DNA of 64,000 nt from JANNBN01 sp963763885 (lineage in GTDB: Bacteria; Actinomycetota; Acidimicrobiia; Acidimicrobiales; JANYDT01), in assembly GCA_963763885.1 (NCBI GenBank), contig CAVXQD010000007.1, forward strand, positions 682,001-746,000, given 5' to 3'. The notes beneath the pieces were generated by a model, which worked only from the letters and a program-made list of their open reading frames with translations, had not been told where the DNA came from and searched no databases. Position numbers and translations under genes: made by a program. Below are positions 43,979 through 54,100 of the stretch, in pieces; position 1 is the first letter of the stretch; each line of letters starts with the position of its first letter.

Positions 43979-45230
43979 GGTCACCGAAGAACGCCAAGAT
44001 CGTTGCCACCGATGCGCCGATGATCAGCACCACCATTGCGCCGGTTCGGGCGCCAAGCGACGACTCCATCACCCAGCCGGCCCACAGGCCAGCGATTGGG
44101 ATGGTGCCGCCAAAACACATGAACCACAGCGACATCACGTACGGCCGTCGTGCGGGCGACAGGCTTTGTTGCAGCAATGTGTTGAGTGCCGTTGTTGTGC
44201 CGAAATAGAAGAACCCAAGGCCAAGCAGCACCACGTGCACAAACAGGCTGGGCGACCTCTGCGTGGACCACACCGCCATCATCAGCGCAAAGCCGATCAG
44301 CAGGCGTCGTGGCAGTGGCCGTTTGTCGGTGCGGGCAAGAACCGTGGACATGGACAACGCACCGCACAGCGCGCCGAAACCCCACACGCCGAACATGAAC
44401 AGGTAGCTCTTGTCTTGGCTGTTCATGGTCAGCAGACCCTCTGCGAGCGACGGAAACTGCGTCACGTAGGCCAGGCACAGCAAGGAGAACGCCAGCATGA
44501 TGCTGAGCACACGGCGGGCCACGGGATTCACGCCCAACTCACGGAACCCAACGCCAAGGGAGCGAAATCCCATCACCTCGGCTGTCCGCTCAGCCGCGGC
44601 AGGCACGTTGATGGTTGCGAGCGCCCAGATGACGGCAAGGAAGGTGATTGCGTTGAATAAGAACACCATCGACGGCGTGATGTGCACCACTTGCGAGATG
44701 AGCGCAAGGGCCACCGGCCCAACAACACGTGACCCGTTCATCTGCGCCGAGCCCAAGGACACAGCGGCTGGGATGTTTTCGCGGCCAACGATGTCTGGCA
44801 TCAGGCTCTGCGAAACCGGCCCGTTCAACGAGTTCATGGTCCCACCGCCCAATACCCCAAGCAGCAACAACCACTTGTTTGGCGTTCCGTTGACTGCGAC
44901 TGCGGCGAGGAAGACGGCAAACACAATTTGCATGCACTGCACGCCGATCATGTAGCGCCGGCGGTTGCGAAGTTTCGCTGCCAGCGCACCAGACGGAATG
45001 GACAGCACCAGAATTGGCCCGAAGTTGGCGAACATCAGCAAGCCGACGAACGACTCTCCACCAAGGCGAAGCGCCAGCGGCCCCACCACAACGGTCTGCA
45101 TCCAGGACCCCACGCTGGAGGAGAACGTAGACAGGTACAGGCGCCGAAAATCGTGCTGTGCCAACACGGCCCGAGCAGTGCCGGGCGCATGGCGTGATCG
45201 GCCAGGCTGAGCGACCGGTTCTGATGTCAT
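43938..45230 (-). CDS. MFS transporter (enterobactin-exporter-like)
   Basis: 430 residues with twelve membrane helices. Starts LAQHDFRRLYLSTFSSSVGSWMQTVVVGPLALRL, the MFS_3 type also seen at 22175, and has GALAAKLRNRRRYM in loop 2. Likely a small-molecule exporter; substrate unknown. Its stop lies within the convergent DUF2721 gene. Confidence 0.88.
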   Translation of the reverse strand: MTSEPVAQPGRSRHAPGTARAVLAQHDFRRLYLSTFSSSVGSWMQTVVVGPLALRLGGESFVGLLMFANFGPILVLSIPSGALAAKLRNRRRYMIGVQCMQIVFAVFLAAVAVNGTPNKWLLLLGVLGGGTMNSLNGPVSQSLMPDIVGRENIPAAVSLGSAQMNGSRVVGPVALALISQVVHITPSMVFLFNAITFLAVIWALATINVPAAAERTAEVMGFRSLGVGFRELGVNPVARRVLSIMLAFSLLCLAYVTQFPSLAEGLLTMNSQDKSYLFMFGVWGFGALCGALSMSTVLARTDKRPLPRRLLIGFALMMAVWSTQRSPSLFVHVVLLGLGFFYFGTTTALNTLLQQSLSPARRPYVMSLWFMCFGGTIPIAGLWAGWVMESSLGARTGAMVVLIIGASVATILAFFGDLRSVGSPEVPAAR

Positions 45231-45320
45231 GCGGCGCTCACTCCCCCAGTCTCCCAGGCAGACCCCGCCAAAGAAAAGCTGGCGTCAGAGACAGGCCGTT
45301 CTCCGTGCCCGTGGCTCTGC

Positions 45321-45389
45321 GGGCGTGCTCTGCAGGTTGGGGCGTGCTGTGCAGACTGCAGGAGACAACCGGCCATGCAGGAGACAACC
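45321..45389. repeat. Interspersed repeat, copy A
   Basis: Built of two GGGCGTGCT-containing direct units (GCAGGTTGGGGCGTGCTG) followed by two TGCAGGAGACAACC units. Closely matches copies B and C. Confidence 0.8.
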
Positions 45390-45920
45390 ACACCGTGCAT
45401 CGCAACTCCACTACGGCGTAGTTGTGACCGAGTTTGTAGTTGGCCAGGTGAATGGCGGCGTTTTTCGTTGCGGGTTAGGCGAGTCTCCAACGTTGTAAAA
45501 CGCGATGTAGTTGGGGTCTTGGTGTGGGCGCAGACCGTAAGACCCAGAACGCGTTCCATCCGGGCGACGGGGTAATCCGGGCAAAAGTCGATGGCGACTT
45601 CCGCTGGCGGTGGCGGCATGTCGATTTTGGAGGAGACTGACCGCCGGTCATGGGGACCGGGACTCCGTTCACGTCCATCGCACCTTCGGGAAGAGTCTTC
45701 AAGACCTATTCCTGACCACGAACTGGCCGCGTACGGCCGCCTATGGATCCTTCGGTGGCAAGAACGTCTCCGGAAAGGGCGGGTCCCCAGGACCACAACT
45801 CGAAGCCGCAAGCACCAGTACAAGCGACAGGGCTCGACTTGCACGCCTCAGTCGGGTTAATTGGAGCGCAGACTTTCATCAGCACTTATTCGTCGAGGCT
45901 GAATCGGACCGGGACCTGGA

Positions 45921-45986
45921 CGTGCCCTGCAGGTTGGGGCGTGCTGTGCAGGCTGCAGGAGACAACCGGCCATGCAGGAGACAACC
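45921..45986. repeat. Interspersed repeat, copy B
   Basis: Same layout as copy A: GCAGGTTGGGGCGTGCTG then a doubled TGCAGGAGACAACC. The right half is identical to copy A over about 30 nt. Confidence 0.8.
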
Positions 45987-46025
45987 ACTCGTCGCGGAAA
46001 GGGACCAGCGGGTCCCAGATCGAAG

Positions 46026-47054
46026 TCAGGATCCGGGAGCGGAGCGGGCGAGTGCGTCGAGCAGGTCGGACTCGGACACTCGGATGCCCGGCAGGTCGAA
46101 GTGACGCAACACCGTGACCAAGATGGCCGCACCGGCGACGATGGTGCCGACGCGGTCTGGGTGCAGCCCCGGGTTGAACGCACGGTCCACAGCCGATTCT
46201 TGCGCGAGGGTGCGGAACACATCTTCGGCAGCTGCACGGGTGAGCCACATGCCGTGGATGGCATCGTGGTCGTAACGGCCCAACTCCACTGCGGCCACCG
46301 TGACGATGGAGCCAGCGACACCGACGAACCGGGTTGCGTCGTCGATGGCGGGAAGCTCACGCTGCACGTCGTCCAAGTGGGCATGCACCACACCGATCAG
46401 CCCAGACAACTCCACAGCACGCGGAGGATTGCCAGCAAGAAACCGTTCGGTCATGCGCACACAACCGACGTCGAGGCTGATCACGCCCATCGGCCCGCCC
46501 AGCCCCGACCCGTGCCCGCGAGACGAGGAAGAAGACGACTCAGCAGACGACTCGGACGTGGACCCTGCCCGGCCGACAACAAACTCCGTGGAACCACCAC
46601 CGATATCGATCAGTGCATCGAGACCGGTACCTTCATCGGCATTGCGCGGCGGCAACGACGACATGGCACCTGCCCATGCAAGGGCACCCTCGGCCTCGCC
46701 GCTCAACACCTCGGGGCGCACCCCGCACAACCGCTCGATTGCGTCCAGCAGCTCCGACCCATTGCGTGCGTCTCGAGCAGCAGATGTGGCTGTGATGCGC
46801 GTGTTGGCAGGCCCGAGAGTGAGACCGAGATCGGCCGCCGTGCGCTGAGCCTCGGCAATTCCAGCAACGGTTCGAGCGATGGAATCTGGGTGCAACAACC
46901 CGTCGGCCAACCCGCGGCCAAGCCCGGTGACCTTGGCGGTCCGTGCCAGCTGAACTTCGTCCTTGCTGCCGTTTGCATCGCTGTTTGCATCGCTGTTTGC
47001 ACCGAGCACAAGAAGCCGCACTGAATTGGTGCCAATGTCGATACCTGCGCGCAT
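46026..47054 (-). CDS. Exopolyphosphatase/pppGpp phosphohydrolase (Ppx/GppA)
   Basis: 342 residues from MRAGIDIGTNSVRLLV, the ASKHA nucleotide-binding start of Ppx/GppA, with later LIDIGGGSTEFVVG and SLDVGCVRMTERF, and VGVAGSIVTVAAVEL. Hydrolyses polyphosphate or pppGpp. Two oddities: an (ANSD)-repeat from 12-bp DNA repeats (46971-47006) right after strand 1, and a Ser-rich insert (SESSAESSSSSSRGHGSG) mid-protein. TAATG overlap with the upstream DUF501 gene, as in the conserved actinobacterial order. Confidence 0.92.
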   Translation of the reverse strand: MRAGIDIGTNSVRLLVLGANSDANSDANGSKDEVQLARTAKVTGLGRGLADGLLHPDSIARTVAGIAEAQRTAADLGLTLGPANTRITATSAARDARNGSELLDAIERLCGVRPEVLSGEAEGALAWAGAMSSLPPRNADEGTGLDALIDIGGGSTEFVVGRAGSTSESSAESSSSSSRGHGSGLGGPMGVISLDVGCVRMTERFLAGNPPRAVELSGLIGVVHAHLDDVQRELPAIDDATRFVGVAGSIVTVAAVELGRYDHDAIHGMWLTRAAAEDVFRTLAQESAVDRAFNPGLHPDRVGTIVAGAAILVTVLRHFDLPGIRVSESDLLDALARSAPGS

Positions 47055-47725
47055 TAGTTGCGCCTCTCGTCGTTGGCGCTGGTGGTTGCGGTGTCGGTTG
47101 AGTCGCTGGGTGCGTAGCGCCGCACCGGCGGCAGCTGATCGAAGAGGACACCGGCCACCCACTCGCCCACCGCGTCGGGCTCGCCGGCCAGCCAGCACGC
47201 GTAATGAGCATGAAGGCACTTCACCCCGCGACGCGTTCCGGCAACCCCACCAGAGGGCGTGTAGCCGGTCCAGTCGGCTGGCAGCTGTGCATCGCGAGAG
47301 ACCGCATGACGCCGATGCGTTTCCTCGATGAGTGCCGGATCGATTTCGACCTGCGCGCGCCGAACCCCGCCACCAGCTTCCAACCGGCCGATGATCTCGA
47401 TCTGTGCGGGACCGACCAACCAGAACCGGGTGGGCATGGGAGTGCCATCTGCTTCAAGAGGCGCGTTGCGAATCACAACCGGAACCCCGTGCGAGTCCCG
47501 GACAATGATGGTGAAGGCAGTCTTTGGCAACCGCGTCAGCAAGGCAGTGACAACCGCAAGATCGTCATCTGATGCGTGCTCGTGCGGAAACACCAGCGGC
47601 GCAGCGAGCGACGCCGCGGAGGAAACAGCGCAGGAAACAGCCTGGGGAGCAGCCTGGGAATCAGGACCGTCCACTGCAGGTGCCCCGGCCGCTGCGCTCA
47701 GCGGCGCCAACGCTTCAACAACCAC
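47054..47725 (-). CDS. DUF501 domain-containing protein
   Basis: 223 residues; the domain spans about residues 55-205 with VVTALLTRLPKTAFTIIVRD, PTRFWLVGPAQIEIIGRLEAGGGVR and GVKCLHAHYACWLAG. An Ala-rich ~50-residue N-terminal extension from a GTG start overlaps the coxG-like gene by 28 nt, so the start could be later. DUF501 is regularly found between divIC and ppx in actinobacteria; function unknown. Here divIC is 15 kb away. Confidence 0.85.
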   Translation of the reverse strand: MVVEALAPLSAAAGAPAVDGPDSQAAPQAVSCAVSSAASLAAPLVFPHEHASDDDLAVVTALLTRLPKTAFTIIVRDSHGVPVVIRNAPLEADGTPMPTRFWLVGPAQIEIIGRLEAGGGVRRAQVEIDPALIEETHRRHAVSRDAQLPADWTGYTPSGGVAGTRRGVKCLHAHYACWLAGEPDAVGEWVAGVLFDQLPPVRRYAPSDSTDTATTSANDERRN

Positions 47726-48432
47726 ACCAGAAGCAACAGCACAGCCGCTGCAGGTGCCGCACGCTTGAGCACGGGGCTACCCGCCGCTTCAAGCAGGTCC
47801 ACGGGCTTGGTTGGCTCGTACTGGATCTTGCGAACGGCTGGCTTCACGGGCTCGGTTGGAGCGGACGACGACCCTGCATCGGTAGCGGTGGCGTCAGCAG
47901 AAGCGGCGTCAGCGGCCGAGACCACGGAAGCGCCAGAGCCTGAAACCGCAGCACCGGCAGCAGCGACCTCGGCGATGACGGTCTCTGGCTTTGCCAACAC
48001 GTTGTGCTCCAGGCAGTCCACGAACTGACCAAGCAACTTGGCGCTCACGTCGGCAAGAACACCGCGGCCGAACTGTGCAACACGACCAGTGACGGTGAGG
48101 TCTGTAGTGACTTTGACGTCTGTCCCGGTACCCGAAGCATTGAGCTGCGCAGTGATGGTTGCGTTGGCGTTGCCCTGGCCCTTGGTGTCTCGGCCCTCGG
48201 CACGCAGCACAGCCTTGTGCTTGACCGCGTCACGTTCAAGGAACGTGGCCTTGCCCTTGTACTGCGCCGTGATCGGACCAACCTTGATCTTCACGCCGCC
48301 ACGGAACTCGTCGCCCTCGATCTCCTCAAGTGCGGCGCCCGGCATGCACGGCGCGATGAGTTCGATGTCGGTCAGCACGGCCCAGGCGCGGTCGATGCCG
48401 ATGGGCACGTGGAATTCGTTGGTCAGTTCCAT
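47698..48432 (-). CDS. coxG: CoxG-like SRPBCC protein, membrane anchored
   Basis: 244 residues: SRPBCC fold typical of CO dehydrogenase subunit G (FHVPIGIDRAWAVLTDIELIAPCMPGA in outline; GGVKIKVGPITAQYKGKATF; GVLADVSAKLLGQFVDCLE), an Ala/Ser-rich linker and a C-terminal membrane helix (AAPAAAVLLLLVWLLKRW). CoxG anchors or matures the molybdenum hydroxylase at the membrane. It overlaps the nucleotidyltransferase stop by 10 nt. Confidence 0.92.
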   Translation of the reverse strand: MELTNEFHVPIGIDRAWAVLTDIELIAPCMPGAALEEIEGDEFRGGVKIKVGPITAQYKGKATFLERDAVKHKAVLRAEGRDTKGQGNANATITAQLNASGTGTDVKVTTDLTVTGRVAQFGRGVLADVSAKLLGQFVDCLEHNVLAKPETVIAEVAAAGAAVSGSGASVVSAADAASADATATDAGSSSAPTEPVKPAVRKIQYEPTKPVDLLEAAGSPVLKRAAPAAAVLLLLVWLLKRWRR

Positions 48433-49031
48433 GACGAGAGGTCTCCCGGTGTGTCGATGTCGTTCAGCAACTGCTGATCAGAGCCGCACGGAAACTCGTC
48501 AACAAGTTCCGGTGCCTGGGCGATCAGGATACGTGCTCCTGCGTCCCCTTCGGTCGGTAGTGCCGACCAAACTTCGCGACGAAGCCCAACAGGCTGACCG
48601 CGTCGACCCGCAAACGTTGGCACCACGATGGGCGCCAGCCCCTCGGCGATGCCTTTCACCACCCGATCTGCCACCGCAGACCAAGCCTGAATACCCACCC
48701 ACGGCTGATCCCCAAGCCCCACCACTACGGCATCAAAATCGTGCTGATCAGCCCACTCAAGTGCCGCTGCCAGCGAGGTTGCCTGCCCGTCGGCCCAACG
48801 GTCGTTGTGCACGATATGAACATCGGCCGGCAACACATCGCCAAGGTCGGCTGCGCCGGTGACAACGCACACCTCCATCCCCGCCACTCGTGGCGTGCTG
48901 ACGGAGGTGGCAACGACCGTGCGACCGTCTGGCATGGTGGCCAGAAGCTTGTGGCCAGCACCGCCGGCTTCCACCCACCGCGACCCGCTTCCAGCAGCAA
49001 GAACCACCGCAAGGATTTTCGGTCGGCTCAC
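48423..49031 (-). CDS. MobA-like nucleotidyltransferase (Mo cofactor)
   Basis: 202 residues with the NTP-transferase start LAVVLAAGSGSRW and VVVGLGDQPWVG (MocA/MobA-like metal site). Such enzymes cytidylate or guanylate molybdopterin to MCD/MGD; xanthine-dehydrogenase/CODH family enzymes use MCD, so a MocA-like role is expected. Belongs to the cox maturation genes. Confidence 0.85.
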   Translation of the reverse strand: MSRPKILAVVLAAGSGSRWVEAGGAGHKLLATMPDGRTVVATSVSTPRVAGMEVCVVTGAADLGDVLPADVHIVHNDRWADGQATSLAAALEWADQHDFDAVVVGLGDQPWVGIQAWSAVADRVVKGIAEGLAPIVVPTFAGRRGQPVGLRREVWSALPTEGDAGARILIAQAPELVDEFPCGSDQQLLNDIDTPGDLSSWN

Positions 49032-49046
49032 GAGATACCAGCGCGC

Positions 49047-49898
49047 TTAGGCGTGATGGATTGGACCGGCAGCGTCACGCAACGAAGCCACCGGCCGTCC
49101 GGTGCGCACGGCGATGATCTCGGCAACGATAGAGATGGCGGTCTCCTCTGGGGTGCGCGCCCCGATGTCGATGCCGATTGGCCCCATCACCCGGCTGATC
49201 TGCTGCGGCGTGAGACCAGCTTCGGCCAGACGAACGTTGCGCGTCTCGGTGGTACGCCGGCTGCCCATGGCACCGATATAACCCACCCCGGTGAGGACCG
49301 CGGCGGTGATGGCCGGTACGTCGAACTTGGCGTCGTGAGTAAGCACACATACGGCATCTCGGGGTCCCAACGCCCCGCCATGCGCGTTGAGGTACCGATC
49401 CGGCCAGTCGTTGACCACATCGTCGGAAAGCGGGAACCTGGCCCGCGTTGCAAACACCGGCCGTGCGTCGCACACCGTGACGCGGTAACCCAACACCTTG
49501 GCTGCCTTCACCAGCGCCGCCGTGAAATCCACTGCGCCGAAAATGACCATTTGCGGGGCTGGCGCAAAGCTCTCGATAAACACCTCGAACCCGTCTTCGG
49601 TGACCCGCGCCTCGCCGCTTGGACCGTAGTGACGCGTACTGGTGAGCCCATTGACCAACTCTCCCAATGCGTCACGCGCCACAACGCGGTCTAGGTCTGC
49701 GTTACCGAGTGAACCAACCGGGTCGGCGTCCAGCCGCACCAACAGCTTTGCCCCAAGGACCGCGCCAGAAGGGCCAGCCACAACGGTAGCCAGGGCCACG
49801 GGTGCATCGGCTCGAATTGCGGCACTGAGCTGTGCGTAGATAGGCGCATCGGGGACCATCGGTTTGGGCTGCGCTGGATCGGGTTGGTTTGTCACCAT
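49047..49898 (-). CDS. XdhC family protein, Rossmann part (CoxI-like)
   Basis: 283 residues from MVTNQPDPAQ. N-terminal beta part, then a Rossmann domain with MVIFGAVDFTAALVKAAKVLGYRVTVCDAR in segments and YIGAMGSRRTTETR. XdhC/CoxI proteins deliver sulfurated Mo cofactor to the hydroxylase. Overlaps the shorter XdhC-N gene by 7 nt. Confidence 0.9.
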   Translation of the reverse strand: MVTNQPDPAQPKPMVPDAPIYAQLSAAIRADAPVALATVVAGPSGAVLGAKLLVRLDADPVGSLGNADLDRVVARDALGELVNGLTSTRHYGPSGEARVTEDGFEVFIESFAPAPQMVIFGAVDFTAALVKAAKVLGYRVTVCDARPVFATRARFPLSDDVVNDWPDRYLNAHGGALGPRDAVCVLTHDAKFDVPAITAAVLTGVGYIGAMGSRRTTETRNVRLAEAGLTPQQISRVMGPIGIDIGARTPEETAISIVAEIIAVRTGRPVASLRDAAGPIHHA

Positions 49899-50209
49899 GC
49901 CAACTCTTCGATGAACAGATGGATGGTGCCGCCACACGTGAGGCCAACGGCAAAGGCTTCGTCGTCTGAGTACCCGAATGTGACGATGCCAGGGCCCCGT
50001 TCACCATCGAGCACCGACAACGCTTCGGTGAGCACCGCACCTTCCACGCAACCGCCAGAGACCGACCCGGCAACCTCACCGTCAGACGACACGGCCATAG
50101 TTGCGCCGGGGTCTCGGGGACCGGACCCTTCGATGCCGACCACGCGCGCCACAGCGACACGCTTTCCCTGTTTACGCCACCGGTCTATGTCGTTGAGGAC
50201 TTCACGCAT
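49892..50209 (-). CDS. XdhC N-domain protein
   Basis: 105 residues from MREVLNDIDRW, matching the first half of XdhC: VAVARVVGIEGSGPRDPGATM, GSVSGGCVEGAV and GLTCGGTIHLFIEEL. As a stand-alone N-domain it probably works with the next gene, together equalling a two-part XdhC. Overlaps the acyltransferase by 8 nt upstream and the next gene by 7 nt. Confidence 0.88.
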   Translation of the reverse strand: MREVLNDIDRWRKQGKRVAVARVVGIEGSGPRDPGATMAVSSDGEVAGSVSGGCVEGAVLTEALSVLDGERGPGIVTFGYSDDEAFAVGLTCGGTIHLFIEELAW

Positions 50210-50969
50210 GACTGATGCCTGCTGGCACGGGATCACTGGAGAGAGCGGCGGCGGAAGGTTCCATCCGCTTCAGAATGGCACGCAACTCCGTCTGCAAAAA
50301 CGCGGTGGTCTCGCGGTGCGCCATGAGGTGAAGGTCTGGGATGGCCACGGAGCGGATCTTCACCCTGGGGCGCCGCCACGGACGGACGTGAGGGAACGAG
50401 GCTCCCGACGCCCACACATCGTCTGCTCCGATCAGTCCGTTGACGACCACCAGACACGGACCAACAGCGACGAGACGGCCGAGCGTGGACACCAAGTCCC
50501 CGGTGCCTTCCGGGCGTTCTTCCGGTGGCACGATGCGCGCCTCGGGCATGATGATGATGGACTCTCCGTTGCGCAGCGCCAGCGCAGCCTGATCAAATGC
50601 GCGCAGAGCACCTCGGCCGGGGGTGACGCTGATGGCACCCAGCAAACGAAGCAGCAGGCTGAGACCAGGCCGTTCGAAGAAGTCGCCCTTCACCATCAAC
50701 CGCGCCGGTGTGTTCCAACGGCGGATCATGCGCATCCCAAGGAACACATCGAACAAGCTGCGGTGGTTTCCGATGAACACAATGGGTAGGCCGTTACGAG
50801 CCTCAAACCCCTCTGGCAGAAGCGGCAGATCGATGCGGGCAAGCGCACGTGCAAGCCCGGAACCGAAGTGCTCCACCAAACGCTGCACGCGTCGAGGCGC
50901 AGCGCGAGGCAGTTCGGCTTCTTCGCGCTCCCTCCTACTCGCCTTGACCTCATCCGGCTGTTTCAACAT
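50202..50969 (-). CDS. 1-acylglycerol-3-phosphate acyltransferase (PlsC-like)
   Basis: 255 residues with the NHRSLFD (NHX4D) motif, RLMVKGDFFERPG and IIIMPEARIVPP as motifs II-III, as in lysophosphatidate acyltransferases. It transfers an acyl chain to a lysophospholipid at the membrane. Its stop overlaps the XdhC-N start, so it is transcribed with the maturation genes, although a role in that pathway is not known. Confidence 0.85.
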   Translation of the reverse strand: MLKQPDEVKASRREREEAELPRAAPRRVQRLVEHFGSGLARALARIDLPLLPEGFEARNGLPIVFIGNHRSLFDVFLGMRMIRRWNTPARLMVKGDFFERPGLSLLLRLLGAISVTPGRGALRAFDQAALALRNGESIIIMPEARIVPPEERPEGTGDLVSTLGRLVAVGPCLVVVNGLIGADDVWASGASFPHVRPWRRPRVKIRSVAIPDLHLMAHRETTAFLQTELRAILKRMEPSAAALSSDPVPAGISHA

Positions 50970-51030
50970 TCATTTGAAGCGTAGAGCAATCACGACATGT
51001 AATGGCCTAACCGCTTGTCCACGAACGCGA

Positions 51031-51060
51031 ACAGCGGGAGGGTCGAAACCCTCCCGCTGT
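51031..51060. terminator. 13-bp perfect hairpin
   Basis: ACAGCGGGAGGGT-CGAA-ACCCTCCCGCTGT, 13-bp stem with a tetraloop, downstream of the surface-protein stop (51114). No T-run, but position fits transcription termination. Confidence 0.65.
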
Positions 51061-51113
51061 CAACATGTGTTGGTATGGGCTGTCACCCGGCTTTCGCCGG
51101 GAAACAGATTCGA

Positions 51114-54100
51114 CTAGCGAACGCTGTGACGGGCCTTGCGGCGTCCGGTGCGGGACTGGAGCACGAGGGCTCCACCAGCCGCCACCAGGCCAAGACCGAA
51201 GCCGATAAGGCGGCCGGACTGTGAGCCGGTGAAGGCGAGCGGGGCAACACGGAAGGTTGCGGTTTGACGCTCGGCTGTCTCGCCAAGCACCTGAACACGG
51301 ATGACCTGATCGGACAGGTAGCCGTACTCTGCGGGGACACCGGACACGATCGACACTGTGTATTCGCCGTTCGGAAGGTTGTCGAAGCAGTACTTGCCCT
51401 GCGCATCAGAGGTAGCGGTCTTGTTAACCGGTCCGGCGAGTGCGAGGGTCACGCCGGCAAGAGCCGGTTCACCAGCGTCACGCTGGCCGTTGCCGTTGGT
51501 GTCCACGAAGATCTCGGAACACAGTGAGCCGGTACCAGGTGATCCGGGGACTGTGGTCGAAGCTCCAGGGAGCGTGGTTGAGCCGGGAACGGTGGTTGAA
51601 CCACCGGCCACGGTCGTGGTCGTTGCACCAGCCACCGTGGTGGTTGCTGCCAAGGTTGTCGATGTGGTCGTGACACCAGGAACGGTCGGTGCGACCGGAG
51701 CAAGGTAGAGACCGAAGTCGACTGTCAGGTTGGAACGGTTGTCTGGAACCGAGTCGGTCAGGCCACCATTGGTCTCGCCGACTGGCTGGACCGTTGCTGA
51801 GCTGAGCGTGAACTGTGCGCTCTCGATGACGCTGAGAACCTGAGCACCGTTGTCGTCGAAATCTGACGTTTCGGTGATCGGATTTGGCTGGAGTTCAACC
51901 CCTGTTGGGTTGGAGCTGATGTACCCGGTAGGCGCCACGATCTGAATTCGATACTGGCCGTCGGGGATGCAGCTGAAGAGGTAGTAACCACTTGAGTTGG
52001 TCACCGTGCTCACCAGCACCGAACCGGTGGATGTGAGCAGTCGGACGGTCACGTTCGGAGCACCGGCTTCGGTGGCTTCGATGATGCCGTTGTTGTTGAG
52101 ATCGAACCAGATGTAGTTACCGACCGAGCTGCAGGCGCCAGGCACCGTGGTGGTGGTCGTACTGGTTGTGGTCGTACTGGTTGTGGTCGATGCGACCGTG
52201 GTTGGAGTAACGGTCGTGGTCGGATCGACCGTGGTAGGAGCAACAGTCGAAGCAACAGTCGAAGCAACAGTGGTTGGAGTCGTCGTCGCAACCGTCGAAG
52301 CAACTGTCGTTGCAACAGTCGTCGGGGTGGTGGTTGCAACAGTCGTCGGGGTGGTGGTTGCAACAGTCGTCGGAGTCGTCGTCGCGACAGTCGTGGCAAC
52401 GGTCGTCGCAACCGTCGTCGGGGTGGTGGTTGCAACAGTCGTCGGAGTCGTCGTTGCGACAGTCGTTGCGACAGTCGTGGCAACGGTCGTTGCGACAGTC
52501 GTGGCAACGGTCGTTGGGGTTGTCGTGGAGGGGTCGATGGTGGTCGATGTCGTGGACGGATCGATGGTCGTCGACGTAGTCGCAACAGTCGTCGATGGAT
52601 CAAGCGTTGTCGTCGTGGTATCAACCGTTGTCGACGGATCAAGCGTGGTTGAGGTAGTCGCAACCGTGGTCGACGGATCAACCGTCGTCGTGGTCGGTTC
52701 AATTGTCGTCGTCGTGGTCGATGTCGACGTAGAAGTCGAAGTCGTCACCGGCGGCACGAAGTTGAAACCAGCATCGAACGTGTGGTCGGCGCCAACGGAC
52801 GTAGAGAAGTTGACCTGCGCAATCCCGGAGGCATCAAGGAAGTCAGAGTCGCTGTCATCCTGGGTGACGTCGCCGGCTACTTCAACCGCTGCGTTGGCCG
52901 GACTGAGGACGTAGTCGGTGAGGACGCTGCCGGAGTCTGCTGGAGTGATCTTAATGACGTACGGACTGCCAGCCATCAGGGCCGAGATGCCGTAGACAGC
53001 ACCAGTTCCGCCGGTGCCAGACGTGGCGCTGGAGAACAAGTACGTGCCCATAGCATCTGTGGTTGCGGTACCGAGCAACGTTGTGCCGTTTGAGGCGTAC
53101 AGCTTCACGACGACGCCGGCCAGACCGGTCTCATCGCTGTCCTGGCGGCCATCGTTGTCCGTGTCGATCCATACTCGGTTGCCAACTTCGGTTGGAGTCT
53201 GGTCGCACAGCAGTTCCAACAGACCCATTCCGTTCGCCTTACCAAGGCGTTCAGGGGTGTCCGAAGCAACGCGGAGTGAATTTGTTGCGGCTCCACCGGT
53301 TGCAGTGTCGAACCAGCGAACACCGGAGGTGAAGAACTCAGTGCCGTCTGTGGTCGGCGAGACTGGATTGTTGAACGTTGCCACCAGCTGGTTGCTGCCT
53401 GGCTTGGTGAGCACGGCGCCGCCAGCTGCTTCGTCGTGGTACACAACGCTGTTGTAGGTGAAGTCGTCCCCGGAGAAGTACTCCGAACCGGCCCGGGTGC
53501 ACGACCCGGTACCTTCCATTTGGAACGTGGAAGCGGCAGCGGTGCACGCGCGAAGGATGTCGCCACCGGCAAGACCGGAGACGGGGTTTGCTGGAGGATT
53601 TCCTGCGGAGTACTGGTTACGGCCTGACAGGTCGCCGAAACGGTCACGGACACCAATGATGAGCGAGCCGTCGTTGGCAATTGCCAAGTCGCTCAATACA
53701 GGTTGCGGTGCAGTAGCGAAGTCTTCAGGTCCGGACGTGAACACGTCTGCGGTGCCCAACCACTGGTCGCTCCAAGGCTGCCAAGAGCAACCATGCGTCG
53801 GAACAGTCGAGGCAGCGGTGCAGCCGTTCTTCACCAGGGTTATAGGCGCAAGCGCTGGAACGATGCTCCATCCGTTGCTTCCAACGAGGTCGTAGGTCCA
53901 CACCTGAACGGTCAGGTCAGCAGCTGTTCCGCCAACCAGGCTTGCGTCGCACACGAATCCTGCATACAGAACACCGTCTTTCGCCGTGATGCCACCCGTG
54001 CGAGCAACACCGTTGGTGCAGCTGACAGCAGGAATACTGATGTTGTCCGCAGGACCGGTGGGAGCAGAGCCATCTGCTGGAAGGGTGACCCGATAGATGT

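Larger units (their letters stand above)
45231..46025. other. Gene-free region with two repeat copies
   Basis: About 795 bp without a convincing gene on either strand: all open frames have low-complexity, Arg/Ser/Pro-rich translations and no start signals. It holds copies A (45321-45389) and B (45921-45986) of the interspersed repeat described below. Confidence 0.6.

Noticed and set aside
45227..45844. 205-codon open frame on the minus strand in the gene-free region
   Set aside because: Translation is Arg/Ser/Pro-rich with no domain, it overlaps repeat copy A, and there is no start signal.
52150..52720. Possible CRISPR-like array
   Set aside because: Repeats are short, contiguous and coding (Thr/Val/Ala stalk); there are no spacers of constant length or cas genes.
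52147..52914. 255-codon plus-strand frame rich in Val (VVVATVVGVVVATVV)
   Set aside because: It is the antisense of the Thr-rich stalk of the surface protein, a by-product of the codon repeats.
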